The position numbers and the translations under genes were made by a program. The notes under the pieces are model-generated. The model made no database searches and was not told the DNA's origin. It saw only the letters and a program-made list of their open reading frames with translations. Shown here in pieces: positions 49,181-58,521 of a stretch of DNA of 64,000 nt; position 1 is the first letter of the stretch; the number at the start of each line of letters is the position of its first letter. Source of the DNA: an uncultured Clostridia bacterium (GTDB lineage Bacteria; Bacillota; Clostridia; Christensenellales; UBA3700); assembly GCA_947646415.1 (NCBI GenBank), contig CANSGN010000008.1:23415-87414 (forward strand), read 5' to 3'.

Positions 49181-49798
49181 ATATTCTCATTATATAGAAT
49201 CGGAAAACAAATAAAAAACCATACAATCAATATACTAATTTAATTAGTTTGCAACTGTACGGTAATGTTAAATTTTTGATAAATTTTTTGTAATTTGTTA
49301 TATTCAGAATAAAAACTGCTAATTATCTATTAAAAAGTGTAATTATTTGGCTTAATTGCAGTAGTTTATAATATGTGTATGCATATATTTAATTATAAAG
49401 TATTCTGTAAGCTATTTAATTGTTGTAAAATTTATTATAATTAGAAAATTGTATTTATATTTTACAAAAAATATTGTTTGTTAATTTATATGTATATTGC
49501 TTAAGCAATAGTAATTATCAAAAATTTAGTTCCGATTATATTTGCAATTAAATTTATATTTAGATTAGTGTATAATCTATCAAGTTTATTATAACATTAT
49601 TTTATATAATTGTAAATACAAAAATATGTTTTTTTGTAAAATTTACACAATTTTTAATTTAAAAAACTAAAAAAACATAAAATCTATTTTATGTGGATAA
49701 CTATTGTTGATATTTATATTTTTTATGGCAAAATTATTGTACTAATTGTGATAATATGATAAAATATCTAAGTAAATAATTTTTAATTGGAGGATAGT
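49181..49798. other. AT-rich 618-bp divergent region between GH95 and luxS
   Basis: Very AT-rich sequence between divergent genes; must contain the GH95 promoter (not resolved) and the luxS promoter. One DnaA-box-like nonamer (TGTGGATAA at 49692-49700) is present but isolated. No gene or structured RNA is recognised. Confidence 0.5.
49737..49765 (+). promoter_or_regulatory. Sigma-A promoter of luxS
   Basis: TTGTAC, 17-bp spacer, TAAAAT, 33 bases before the start codon. Confidence 0.5.
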
Positions 49799-50221
49799 AT
49801 GGAAAAAATCAAATCTTTTACTATTGACCACGATATTCATAAAGTAGGTTTTTATTTGAGCGGAGTAGCAAATAATATTTATACCTATGATTTGCGATTT
49901 AAAACGCCTAATGGCGGAGATTATATGGATAACGCAGCAATGCATACAGTAGAACATTTTTTTGCAACAGCTGTAAGAAATTCCACGCAAAAGGGAAATG
50001 TGGTTTATTTTGGACCAATGGGGTGTAGGACAGGTTTTTATCTGCTTATGCTTGGATGTGATGCGGAGCAAACTAAAGCGTTGGTAATTGAATGTATAAA
50101 AAAATGTTTAGAACTTAACGAAATCCCCGGGAACAGCAGGAAAGAGTGTGGTAACTATTTGGAACATGACTTACAAGGTGCAAAAAAATTATTGAAAGAA
50201 TATTTATCTGTGATTATGTAA
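49799..50221 (+). CDS. luxS: S-ribosylhomocysteine lyase LuxS
   Basis: A 140-residue metalloenzyme, slightly shorter than the usual ~155. It splits S-ribosylhomocysteine into homocysteine and 4,5-dihydroxypentanedione, the precursor of autoinducer-2. The metal-binding HTVEH is at residues 49-53 and the catalytic/metal cysteine is C117 (KECGN), followed by the usual HDLxGAKKLL end. ATG at 49799 is chosen because TTGGAGGA precedes it. It stands alone with its own promoter. In this cell its homocysteine would be re-methylated by the MetH/MetF set; signalling use of the by-product is not implied by sequence. Confidence 0.92.
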   Translation: MEKIKSFTIDHDIHKVGFYLSGVANNIYTYDLRFKTPNGGDYMDNAAMHTVEHFFATAVRNSTQKGNVVYFGPMGCRTGFYLLMLGCDAEQTKALVIECIKKCLELNEIPGNSRKECGNYLEHDLQGAKKLLKEYLSVIM

Positions 50222-50288
50222 TAAACTTGGATTATACATATAATAAAGTATGTAATAATATTAAATTTTGTAAAATGTCATAAATACC

Positions 50289-50317
50289 TTGACAAAGTAA
50301 ATAATAACTACTATAAT
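50289..50317 (+). promoter_or_regulatory. Consensus sigma-A promoter of the T-box/thrS unit
   Basis: A perfect TTGACA, 17-bp spacer and perfect TATAAT. Transcription should start near 50325, at the base of T-box stem I. Confidence 0.85.
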
Positions 50318-50324
50318 TAGATTA

Positions 50325-50541
50325 CAATATTATTGTGATTAAAGGACATGTACAAAGTTGGGCTATTTTCAGAGAACATTCGGTAGGTGTGAGAATGTAT
50401 TAGTAATTTTGTATACCACCTTGATATAAAATCACACGTTGCATACGCGACTGTATGTTTAATTAAGGCACTTTTTTGTGTGAAGTAAGGTGGAACCACG
50501 GTATTACCGTCCTTATGCTTTTAGCATAGGGACGTTTTTTT
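50325..50541 (+). ncRNA. T-box riboswitch of thrS (threonine, specifier ACC)
   Basis: The leader has GTGATT/AATCAC closing stem I, an AGAGAA-type element at about 50380, the T-box core AAGGTGGAACCACGG at 50487-50501, and a terminator whose stem (CGTCCTTATGCT with AGCATAGGGACG) is followed by seven T. In the expected specifier loop the sequence ATACCACC (50414-50420) offers the threonine codon ACC. Uncharged tRNA-Thr binding stem I and the T-box bulge would favour the antiterminator and allow thrS expression. The intact tRNA-Thr(GGT) in this window matches ACC. Confidence 0.92.
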
Positions 50542-50748
50542 AGTTTAAACTTTAGGAAAATAATTATTGATTGTTGGAAAAAAGTTTAAGAAAATAGTGT
50601 GCCGTTTGTTATTGTAATTTAAAATTGCATTAGCTTTAACTTTATACACATAAATTTGAGATAATTATAATTAATTATTTATAAGCAAATTATTTAAATG
50701 ATTTTACAATTATTTGTTGGATATATGGGCATTGCCCTTGGAGGAAAT

Positions 50749-52689
50749 ATGAAAATTATTTTAAAAGATGGAAATGTGATTGAAATCGAAAAACCTATCA
50801 GTGCTTTTGAACTTGCTAAAAGCATTAGTGAAGGGCTTGCAAAAGCCGCTGTTGCTTGCAAAATTGATGGTAAATTATGCGCTATGAGCGATATTGTTGA
50901 CAGTGATTGCAATTTTGAAGTATTGACCTTTGCCGATGAAGAGGGAAGAAAAGTGTACAGACATACTTGTTCACACATATTGGCTCAAGCCATTAAAAAT
51001 ATTTTTCCTACCGCAAAACTTGCGATAGGACCTGCTATTGAAAATGGTTTTTATTATGATATAGATTTTAAAACACCTATTACCTTCGAAGATTTGGAAA
51101 GAATCGAAAAGGAAATGAAAGCTATAATAAAAGCAAAATATCCTATTGAAAGATTTGAACTTTCAAGGAAAGATGCTCTTAAACTTATGAGCGAATTTGA
51201 CGAGCCTTATAAATTGGAGTTGATAAACGAGTTGCCTGACGATGCAGTTATATCTTTTTACAAACAAGGCGACTTTACCGATTTATGTGCAGGACCTCAC
51301 TTGCACAATACAGGTATGATAAAGGCTTTCAAACTTACAAGTTTGACGGGTGCTTATTGGCGCGGTAATGAGAAAAACAAAATGCTTTCAAGAATTTATG
51401 GTACGTGTTTTGATAAAAAATCCGATTTGCAAGATTATTTGACGCAAATGGAAGAGGCAAAAAAGCGTGACCATAACAAAATCGGTAGAGAGCTCGGTTA
51501 TTTTATGACTGACGAAAATATTGGACAAGGTTTGCCGCTTTTAATGCCTAAGGGAGCAAAAACTATTCAGGTTTTGCAAAGATTTGTGGAAGATACCGAG
51601 GCTAAGCAAGGATATATGTTGACAAAAACTCCTTATATGGCAAAACGTGAGTTGTATCAAATTTCAGGACATTGGGACCATTACCAAGATGGTATGTTTA
51701 TTATGGGGGATGCAAATGACCCTAAAGCAGAAGTTTTTGCATTACGCCCTATGACTTGTCCGTTCCAATATACCATTTATAATAACGGTTTAAAATCTTA
51801 TAGGGACCTACCTTGCAGATATGGCGAAACTTCAACTTTGTTCCGTAACGAGAGCAGTGGCGAAATGCACGGACTAATAAGATTAAGACAGTTTACTATA
51901 AGCGAGGGACACTTGGTTTGTACTCCTGAGCAATTAGAGGAAGAGTTTAAAAAATGCGTTGAACTTGCAAAATATATGTTGACAGCTGTCGGTTTGCAAG
52001 ACGATATATCTTATAGATTTTCCAAATATGACCCTAAGGACACCGAAAAGTATATTCAAGATGCAGATACTTGGAATTCTGCGGAAGAAACTATGGGTAA
52101 AATACTTGACCACCTTGGCATTAAGTATTCTATCGGAATCGGCGAAGCTGCGTTTTATGGGCCTAAGCTTGATATTCAAATTAAAAATGTTTGGGGTAAG
52201 GAAGATACTTTGGTTACTATACAAGTTGATATGTTCCTTGCAGAAAACTTTGACATGAGCTATATTGATGAAAACGGAGACAAAAAAAGACCTTATATTA
52301 TTCATAGAACTTCAATCGGTTGTTACGAAAGAACTCTTGCTTTGGTGCTTGAAAAGTTTGCCGGTGCTATGCCTTTGTGGCTTGCCCCAACACAAGTCAA
52401 AGTGTTAAGTTTGACGGACAGAACTGCGGAAAATGCAAGAGATTATGCTGAAAAATTGAATGCCGCAGGTATTAGGGTAGAAGTTGATAACCGCAGCGAA
52501 ACTATCGGTTACAAAATAAGAAGTGCAAGGATGGAAAAAGTACCTTACATTGTGGTTATCGGAGATAAGGAAGCAGAGAGCGGTAATGTTAGCGTTAAAA
52601 GAAGAGGAGAGGAAAACTCTAACATTATGTCCGAAGATGAATTTGTTTTACAGGTATTGAGGGAAGTTAAGGAATTGAAATTATTTTAA
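50749..52689 (+). CDS. thrS: Threonine--tRNA ligase
   Basis: A 646-residue class II synthetase: TGS domain (1-62), editing domain with HTCSH and later CAGPHLH, catalytic domain with motif 2 (FRNESSGEMHGLIRLRQFT) and motif 3 (HRTSIGCYERTLALVLE), and an anticodon-binding domain at the end (VKVLSLTDR onward). ATG at 50749 was chosen because GGAGGAAAT is just upstream; an ATG at 50698 lacks one. The motif 2 region (RYGETSTLFRNESS) and following ISEGH differ from the common bacterial AEFGxVHRYE..TQDDAH spelling, so it belongs to a divergent ThrRS subgroup. Expression is governed by the T-box. It is followed by a terminator. Confidence 0.95.
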   Translation: MKIILKDGNVIEIEKPISAFELAKSISEGLAKAAVACKIDGKLCAMSDIVDSDCNFEVLTFADEEGRKVYRHTCSHILAQAIKNIFPTAKLAIGPAIENGFYYDIDFKTPITFEDLERIEKEMKAIIKAKYPIERFELSRKDALKLMSEFDEPYKLELINELPDDAVISFYKQGDFTDLCAGPHLHNTGMIKAFKLTSLTGAYWRGNEKNKMLSRIYGTCFDKKSDLQDYLTQMEEAKKRDHNKIGRELGYFMTDENIGQGLPLLMPKGAKTIQVLQRFVEDTEAKQGYMLTKTPYMAKRELYQISGHWDHYQDGMFIMGDANDPKAEVFALRPMTCPFQYTIYNNGLKSYRDLPCRYGETSTLFRNESSGEMHGLIRLRQFTISEGHLVCTPEQLEEEFKKCVELAKYMLTAVGLQDDISYRFSKYDPKDTEKYIQDADTWNSAEETMGKILDHLGIKYSIGIGEAAFYGPKLDIQIKNVWGKEDTLVTIQVDMFLAENFDMSYIDENGDKKRPYIIHRTSIGCYERTLALVLEKFAGAMPLWLAPTQVKVLSLTDRTAENARDYAEKLNAAGIRVEVDNRSETIGYKIRSARMEKVPYIVVIGDKEAESGNVSVKRRGEENSNIMSEDEFVLQVLREVKELKLF

Positions 52690-52709
52690 TCGTAATTTTT
52701 AAAATTATA

Positions 52710-52744
52710 AAAGCAACTTATTTATTAAATAGGTTGCTTTTTTG
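52710..52744 (+). terminator. Terminator of thrS
   Basis: AAGCAACTTATTTA pairs with TAAATAGGTTGCTT (one G-T pair), followed by six T. Confidence 0.85.
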
Positions 52745-52786
52745 TTGTAAATGATTATTTATACTGTTATTTACATCTAGTGTAAA

Positions 52787-52820
52787 AAGTGTCAGAAAAA
52801 GTATACTTTTTCTGACACTT
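52787..52820. repeat. 34-bp perfect palindrome, copy 1
   Basis: The 17-base half-site starting AAGTGTCAGAAAAAGTA is followed directly by its exact complement, with no loop. The core GTCAGAAAAAGTATAC recurs at 52927. It sits 46 bases past the thrS terminator hairpin's start and before the lipoprotein gene. No U run, so it is not a standard terminator. Confidence 0.7.
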
Positions 52821-52925
52821 AATTATTATAATGATTAAATAATTGCAGGTTATAATATTGGCAATATTTACCATATTTAACTAAATATATTATATAATAT
52901 CATACTAAAATTGTCAATGTTTTTT

Positions 52926-52953
52926 TGTCAGAAAAAGTATACCTTTTCTGACA
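52926..52953. repeat. 28-bp near-perfect palindrome, copy 2
   Basis: TGTCAGAAAAAGTA is followed by its complement with one mismatch (CTTTT for TTTTT). It is a second copy of the palindrome at 52787, 139 bases further on and about 110 bases before the lipoprotein start codon. The pair could be operators or remnants of a small mobile repeat. Confidence 0.65.
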
Positions 52954-53062
52954 GATAATAGTTTTTAGGCTTAATCTTTAAAGTTATCTTCGCCTATTGT
53001 ATGCGGTAGTAATCAGTCTTAATAGGGCTGTTATTATAAAATAATATTTTGGAGGTAAACAA

Positions 53063-53659
53063 ATGAAAAAGAAGTTTGTTTTAGTAATTGCAATCATTTT
53101 GATTGCCGTAACTGCATGTGTATTGCTTGTGGGTTGTGCACCAAAAAGCCCAACTGACTTTTTGGATAAATGGTTAAGCAGTAATAGCAAAAGTATGAAA
53201 TTGGGAGATACTGTAATAAGTATCTATGGAAATGTAGCTGTTTCTAAATCAAAAGTAGGTAACGAGGAGTTTGTAAGTTATACGGAATTGGATGGCGATA
53301 ATTTGAATATGTATAACGGCAGAAATCAAAATGGAAAAATGGTTTGGTCAAAAAGTAGCATGACAATGCAAGAAGTTAAGGAAATGTTCCATTTGGAAGA
53401 AGACCTTAAAAATATAAGCGATATTTTTAAACTTCAAATGGAAATAAGTCCTGAAGAATTTAAAGATTTTGATAAAAACTTTACTAAAAAAGACGGTGTT
53501 TTTGTAGGCAATGAAGATGGTGAATTTAAAGGTACAACTATTAAGCTTTCTGCAAAGGAAATGGTAGTAACTATAGGCGACGGCGACAAAGCCGTTATAA
53601 CTACTTATACTATTGGATGTGATAAAATAAGCATTCCTGACGAAGCAAAAAATGCGTAA
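53063..53659 (+). CDS. Small hypothetical lipoprotein
   Basis: A 198-residue lipoprotein: MKKKFVLVIAIILIA signal, lipobox LVGC with Cys25, then a mature domain of about 170 residues with alternating beta strands (DTVISIYGNVAVS, ELDGDNLNMYNG, GTTIKLSAKEMVVTIGDG). The pattern resembles the small beta-sheet lipoproteins of Clostridia, and loosely the N-terminal part of the giant lipoprotein, but no family is recognised. It starts after TTTTGGAGGTAAAC. The gene is alone, downstream of two copies of a palindrome that may control it, and ends at a bidirectional hairpin. Confidence 0.75.
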   Translation: MKKKFVLVIAIILIAVTACVLLVGCAPKSPTDFLDKWLSSNSKSMKLGDTVISIYGNVAVSKSKVGNEEFVSYTELDGDNLNMYNGRNQNGKMVWSKSSMTMQEVKEMFHLEEDLKNISDIFKLQMEISPEEFKDFDKNFTKKDGVFVGNEDGEFKGTTIKLSAKEMVVTIGDGDKAVITTYTIGCDKISIPDEAKNA

Positions 53660-53681
53660 TAATGTAAAAGTTTTATTGAGT

Positions 53682-53716
53682 AAAAAGAATGGTTGGAAAA
53701 TCCAATCATTCTTTTA
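53682..53716. terminator. Bidirectional terminator
   Basis: AAAAGAATGGTTGGA and TCCAATCATTCTTTT pair around AAA (one G-T pair) between convergent genes; the right arm ends at the ylbJ stop codon. Confidence 0.8.
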
Positions 53717-54679
53717 GTTTAAAAATATTAAAGTTAAAATTATGCTTATAATTGTTGCGATAATCGCTTGAGTACTCTTTGATAAAAGATACTTAAATAC
53801 TGTCATACCGCATTTTTGAGAGTAGTTAAGTGATTGCAGTGCTATACAAATTCCTCCGAAAGTAACCAAAAAAGTGGCAATGGGTATACAAATAACAGCG
53901 GGCAAATGGCATTGCGAAAGACTATTAATGCCTCTTGTCATTTCAAACAAACCATACCATACGGATTTTGTTATATCCTCGCTTATTCCAAAATAACCGA
54001 ATAATGTTGTAACGCCTTTGGTTAAAAGTATTTTATCCGACAATGTTATAAAAAAGCTCATAATTGCTATGTATCCGCCGACAATAGCTATGCTGATAAT
54101 ACTGTCAAGCATACTTTTACTCAAGATATCGTCGTATTTTATTGTCAGTTTATAGTCATCATTATTGGCTTTTTGTTTGGGTCTGTAAATAAAACCGTTT
54201 AAAAAAGCGGAAATTAAATGTGCAAAATAAATAATATAACCGTATTTAGCGCTTCCCAGCATTTGGCTTGTCGTTCCGATTATAAATATCGGCCCGCAAA
54301 TAGCGGAAAGTATATTTGTTATTATACATTCGTTTTTTGTTATTGCTCCGCTATCGTATAAGTCTCTGGTCAACTTGCTCCCTATAGGGTATCCGCAAAA
54401 TATGCTCATAACCATAACATATCCGCTTATCGGCGGAGCATTATACAATTTGCCAAGTGGTTTTTTTAGCATTACGGAAAGTTGATTTGCCGAGCCAATC
54501 ATCGTCAGCATTTTGTTGAAAAATATAAAAGGGAATAAGGCAGGTAAAACGTTTTTTGCATAAAGTATAAAAGCCCCCAAAGTACCGGCAATATAGTCGG
54601 ACGGGGAGATAAGCGCGGTTATTATAGTACTAATAATTAAAAATGTCAAAAAAAGTTGTTTATTGATTTTTTTAGTCAC
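53714..54679 (-). CDS. ylbJ: YlbJ-like sporulation integral membrane protein
   Basis: A 321-residue polytopic membrane protein of the nucleoside-recognition-domain type. The pattern KNVLPALFPFIFFNKML followed by SGYVMVMSIFCGYPIGSKL and ICGPIFIIGTTS is typical of YlbJ, which is needed for normal sporulation in Bacillus. Known YlbJ is longer (about 400), so this is a short form. The start is GTG at 54679 without a clear Shine-Dalgarno site. It is separate from spoIVA but supports spore formation. Its biochemical role is unknown, with transport suspected from the fold. Confidence 0.8.
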   Translation of the reverse strand: MTKKINKQLFLTFLIISTIITALISPSDYIAGTLGAFILYAKNVLPALFPFIFFNKMLTMIGSANQLSVMLKKPLGKLYNAPPISGYVMVMSIFCGYPIGSKLTRDLYDSGAITKNECIITNILSAICGPIFIIGTTSQMLGSAKYGYIIYFAHLISAFLNGFIYRPKQKANNDDYKLTIKYDDILSKSMLDSIISIAIVGGYIAIMSFFITLSDKILLTKGVTTLFGYFGISEDITKSVWYGLFEMTRGINSLSQCHLPAVICIPIATFLVTFGGICIALQSLNYSQKCGMTVFKYLLSKSTQAIIATIISIILTLIFLN

Positions 54680-54805
54680 ATTATAATTTATGTAGTTAAT
54701 TTTTTATTATGAATACTTATTAAAATAATTATCGCACTATATGCAATATGTTTTTTATATTGCTAAACAGGTAAAATATGCGTAATATTGATTGAAAATC
54801 GGTAT

Positions 54806-54840
54806 TAAAATACCCCGTTGTATCAAACAGCGGGGTTAGG
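54806..54840 (-). terminator. Terminator of tmcAL
   Basis: Minus strand: ACCCCGCTG pairs with CAACGGGGT around TTTGATA, followed by ATTTTAA. It starts just past the tmcAL stop. Confidence 0.65.
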
Positions 54841-54842
54841 TT

Positions 54843-55952
54843 TTACAAAATCAACATTGTCTCGTTTGTTATTTTATCATTGCTGACAATATTGTAAATT
54901 TTGTTGGCATAGGCATTTTGGTTTAAGCATATTTCGTCGCCGCAAAAATCTATCGAGGATAATAGTTGCCTTTTATCCTGCTTTACGGCAAGTATATTAG
55001 GCTTTCCGATTTTACATAAATCATTTATACCATAGTTTAATGCGATATGTAGTAGTATGCGGCGTATCTTTGATTTTGTATATCTTTTTGTATGTACAGA
55101 CTCTACCAATTCCGAATAATTTTTTGCAGTTTGGGAGTATTTTTTTATCCTGTTTATTACACCCTCCGTGTCCTCGTAAACATTGTTTAAATCAAGTACT
55201 TTGCTTGATATAATGGCAAATAGTTTGTCATAATCTACTTGAGATTTTGTCAAATCCTCAAAAACATATTGTGGTACTTTAAGTTCATCTAAATTTAAGT
55301 TGCCGTCACAAATTGCTTTTCGTATGCTTTTTGCACTGTTAAATTGTGCGTTTAACTCGCTTTCATTGTAATTCCCACCCACACGTTTTATCGCTTGTAG
55401 TTGGGCTTTAATACCAAGTTTGGTTGCTTGCTTTATATATTCTATCCCCAACATATTGTTAGGAGAAAATACACTATTAGGGTCGATTTTTGATAGGTTT
55501 TGTATTGCTTTTTCCGATGATGCAGGATAGGATAAACCTTGATTTAAGTATTCTTTTATTAATCGGTCATATTCTTTTGAGGTGGTTAATTTGGCTATTT
55601 CGTAAAGCGTTGTTATATCATCACATTCCGCCCCAAAACAAATCAAACCTAAATTTTTGATTTTGCTTGCAATTTGCATAGCACCGTTTGCAAAATATTC
55701 CGCAGAAGAAGTCGCATAAATTGCTGGCAACTCGATAACCATATCTACCCCTGCCAAAATAGCATGCCTTGCACGGGTATATTTGTTAAGTATTGCTATA
55801 TCCCCACGTTCTGTAAAATTACCACTCATTATTGCAATGACATAATTGTCTTGATTTGGTGCAATACTAGCTAAAATTTCTTTAGTTTTATTGATATGGT
55901 AAATATGCCCGTTGTGTAGTGGATTGTATTCTACAATAATTGCCGCAATCAA
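54843..55952 (-). CDS. tmcAL: tRNA(Met) cytidine acetate ligase TmcAL
   Basis: A 369-residue nucleotidyltransferase-like enzyme (formerly YlbM/DUF795). The N-terminus IIVEYNPLHNGHIYH holds the HxGH-type ATP site, followed by AIMSGNFTERGDIAIL and GVDMVIELP, all diagnostic. TmcAL uses ATP and acetate to make N4-acetylcytidine at the wobble base of elongator tRNA-Met. Translation begins at TTG (55952-55950) with AAGGAG seven bases before. In the neighbourhood, divergent pta-ackA handle acetate, an apt though possibly chance pairing. tmcAL lies beside ylbJ on the same strand, a grouping also common in Bacillota. Confidence 0.92.
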   Translation of the reverse strand: MIAAIIVEYNPLHNGHIYHINKTKEILASIAPNQDNYVIAIMSGNFTERGDIAILNKYTRARHAILAGVDMVIELPAIYATSSAEYFANGAMQIASKIKNLGLICFGAECDDITTLYEIAKLTTSKEYDRLIKEYLNQGLSYPASSEKAIQNLSKIDPNSVFSPNNMLGIEYIKQATKLGIKAQLQAIKRVGGNYNESELNAQFNSAKSIRKAICDGNLNLDELKVPQYVFEDLTKSQVDYDKLFAIISSKVLDLNNVYEDTEGVINRIKKYSQTAKNYSELVESVHTKRYTKSKIRRILLHIALNYGINDLCKIGKPNILAVKQDKRQLLSSIDFCGDEICLNQNAYANKIYNIVSNDKITNETMLIL

Positions 55953-56008
55953 TTTGTTTCTCCTTACTTAAAGTTTTTTAGTATTTGTTATTTTTTACTT
56001 ATAAAGTA

Positions 56009-56037
56009 TTGATTTTTACTTTAAAATGTTTTATAAT
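56009..56037 (+). promoter_or_regulatory. Sigma-A promoter of pta-ackA
   Basis: TTGATT, 17-bp spacer, TATAAT, about 90 bases before pta. Confidence 0.6.
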
Positions 56038-56128
56038 TAAAATTAATCGGATTTAATATTTCCATTATATAACATTTTAGCGAAAAAAAAAAGTATTTTG
56101 AGTAATTTATTTTGGAGGAGAAAAACTT

Positions 56129-57124
56129 ATGAGTAAGTTAATGGACTCAATCATCAAAAAAGCAACAAAACTTGGCAAAACTATCGTATTGCCGGAGGGC
56201 GAGGAGCCTCGCATAATCGAGGCAGCAAGGTGCATTACCGATAACAAAATAGCAAAAGTAATTTTGCTTGGCGATAGGGAAGTTATTAAAACTGTACGTC
56301 CCGATATCGATGTGGATGATATTGAAGTGATTAATCCAAAAACTTCGGATAAGTTCGAGTTGTTCTCTAACACATTGTACGAGCTTAGAAAGGCAAAGGG
56401 TATGACTATTGAGCAAGCTCAAAATTTGGTAAAAAGCAATTCGCTTTTCTTCGGTGCAATTATGTTGAAACTTGGCGAAGCTGACGGCATGGTCGGCGGT
56501 GCGATAAATTCTACAGGCAATGTTTTAAGGGCAGGTCTTCAAGTGGTAAAAACCGCACCCGGTGTAAGCACTGTTTCCAGCTGCTTTTTAATGAGCTTTG
56601 ATGGTACTTTGTACAAAAATAACGATGTAATGGTATTCGGAGACTGCGCCGTAAACCCTGACCCAAATGCGGCTCAGCTTTGCGATATTGCAATTTCCAC
56701 TGCGGAATCCGCAAGAACTCTTGCGGGACTTGACCCTAGAGTCGCAATGTTATCATTTTCGACAAAAGGTAGTGCAAAACACGAAAATGTTGATAAAGTA
56801 GTTCAAGCAACAAGTATGGTTATGGAAAAATGTCCTGACTTGATTTGTGATGGCGAGTTGCAAGTAGATGCTGCTTTGGTTAAGTCGGTTGCAAGGCTAA
56901 AAGCACCCGGTAGTAAACTTGAGGGAAGAGCAAATGTCCTTATTTTCCCTGATTTAGGTGCAGGTAATATCGGTTATAAATTAGTACAAAGGCTTGCCGG
57001 TGCAGAGGCTGTAGGACCAATTTGTCAAGGTTTTGCAAAACCAATCAACGATTTGTCAAGAGGCTGTGTAGTCAGCGATATCATTGGTGTTGTGGCAATT
57101 ACTGCTGTTCAATCGGAAAAATAA
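56129..57124 (+). CDS. pta: Phosphate acetyltransferase
   Basis: A 331-residue short-form Pta without the N-terminal regulatory domains of E. coli Pta. It moves the acetyl group of acetyl-CoA to phosphate, giving acetyl-phosphate. Typical segments are [16 protein letters not shown] at the start, [27 protein letters not shown] and [18 protein letters not shown]. The start follows GGAGGAGAAAAACTT. ackA begins 58 bases downstream without a terminator, so the two form the usual fermentative acetate operon giving one ATP per acetate. Confidence 0.96.
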   Translation: MSKLMDSIIKKATKLGKTIVLPEGEEPRIIEAARCITDNKIAKVILLGDREVIKTVRPDIDVDDIEVINPKTSDKFELFSNTLYELRKAKGMTIEQAQNLVKSNSLFFGAIMLKLGEADGMVGGAINSTGNVLRAGLQVVKTAPGVSTVSSCFLMSFDGTLYKNNDVMVFGDCAVNPDPNAAQLCDIAISTAESARTLAGLDPRVAMLSFSTKGSAKHENVDKVVQATSMVMEKCPDLICDGELQVDAALVKSVARLKAPGSKLEGRANVLIFPDLGAGNIGYKLVQRLAGAEAVGPICQGFAKPINDLSRGCVVSDIIGVVAITAVQSEK

Positions 57125-57182
57125 TTTTAAATAAATAGAAATTTACATTATAAAATATCAAAATATATTGTGAGAGGTTAAG

Positions 57183-58373
57183 ATGAAAATATTAGTTGTA
57201 AATGCGGGTAGTAGTTCGCTTAAATACCAAGTAATAGATATGGATAACGAAAAATGTCTTTGCAGTGGCGGTGTTGATTGCATCGGTCAACAAACATCGA
57301 CAATCGAACATAAAGTAAGTGGCAAAGAGGAACATATCGAAAAACATCATTTTGAAAATCATACAGAGGCTTTAAAAGTTGTTTTTGGTCTTTTGACAGA
57401 TAAAAACCACGGTGTTGTCAGCGATATAAGTGAAATATCGGCAGTTGGACACAGGGTTTTGCACAGTGGAGAGGACTTTAACGGCTCTACTTTGATTACA
57501 AAAGAAACTCTTGCTACAATGAAAAAGAATATTCCTTTGGGACCTCTTCACATGCCGGCAAATCTTGCTTGTGTTGAGTCTTGCCAAAGTTTACTTCCAA
57601 ATGTCCCTATGGTTGCGGTTTTTGATACTGCTTTCCACATGACAATGCCAAAGTATGCGTATATGTACGCTATTCCTTATGAAGATTATGAACAATACAA
57701 AGTACGTCGTTATGGTTTCCACGGAACATCTCATAAATATGTTACGGGCGAGGCTATTAAAATGATGGGTACAGATAAATGCAAAATTATTAACTGTCAT
57801 TTAGGTAACGGGTCTTCTATTTCAGCTGTTAAGGATGGTAAATGTCAAGATACTTCTATGGGATTGACTCCTCTTGAGGGACTTATGATGGGTACTCGTT
57901 CGGGAGATATTGACCCTGCTTGTCTAGAATTTTTGATGGATAAAAAGGGTATGGATATTCACGAAATGCTTAACTATTTAAATAAAAAGAGCGGTTTCCT
58001 TGGCGTTTCAGGTGTTTCTTCCGATGCAAGAGCAGTTGCAAATGCTGCCGAAAACGGAAATGAAAGAGCTCAACTTGTTCAAGAGATGACTTCCTACCGT
58101 ATCAGGAAATATATTGGTGCGTATGCTGCATCTTTGCAAGGCGTGGACTGCATAGTGTTTACGGGCGGAATTGGAGAAAATTCTTTTGCTGCACGTCGCA
58201 GAGTACTTGAAAAACTTGAATGGCTTGGTGTTAAAATCGATTGGGATAAAAACGATAATTGTCCAAGAAAGCAAAATGTGGAAATTTCCGCAACTGACTC
58301 TAAAGTTAAAGTTTTTGTCATCCCAACCAATGAGGAACTTGTTATCGCAAGGGAAACAAAAGACTTAATCTAA
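57183..58373 (+). CDS. ackA: Acetate kinase
   Basis: A 396-residue ASKHA-fold kinase with the expected length. Signature 1 is VNAGSSSLKYQVID at the N-terminus, signature 2 is RRYGFHGTSHKYV, and the nucleotide-binding loops NCHLGNGSSI and FTGGIGENS are intact. It phosphorylates ADP from acetyl-phosphate made by Pta and releases acetate. AGAGGTTAAG precedes the start. It is the second gene of the pta-ackA operon. Confidence 0.97.
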   Translation: MKILVVNAGSSSLKYQVIDMDNEKCLCSGGVDCIGQQTSTIEHKVSGKEEHIEKHHFENHTEALKVVFGLLTDKNHGVVSDISEISAVGHRVLHSGEDFNGSTLITKETLATMKKNIPLGPLHMPANLACVESCQSLLPNVPMVAVFDTAFHMTMPKYAYMYAIPYEDYEQYKVRRYGFHGTSHKYVTGEAIKMMGTDKCKIINCHLGNGSSISAVKDGKCQDTSMGLTPLEGLMMGTRSGDIDPACLEFLMDKKGMDIHEMLNYLNKKSGFLGVSGVSSDARAVANAAENGNERAQLVQEMTSYRIRKYIGAYAASLQGVDCIVFTGGIGENSFAARRRVLEKLEWLGVKIDWDKNDNCPRKQNVEISATDSKVKVFVIPTNEELVIARETKDLI

Positions 58374-58468
58374 CATGTTTTATTGATTATTAATTGTCGT
58401 AAAAAATAAATATTTTGATTGTTTTTTCAATAAAAAGTGTATTTTTATATAAAATTGTGCTATTTTAA

Positions 58469-58497
58469 TTGACAAACAATTTATATTAATATATAAT
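58469..58497 (+). promoter_or_regulatory. Consensus sigma-A promoter of yceD-rpmF
   Basis: TTGACA, 17-bp spacer, TATAAT, about 25 bases before the start codon of yceD. Confidence 0.8.
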
Positions 58498-58521
58498 TTG
58501 ATAGGTTAAGGAGGGTAAGCT

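Noticed and set aside
49692..50650. Two DnaA-box-like nonamers (TGTGGATAA at 49692, TTATACACA at 50642) in AT-rich gaps, possible origin
   Set aside because: Two isolated matches are expected by chance in 64 kb of AT-rich DNA; no box cluster and no dnaA, dnaN or gyr genes nearby.
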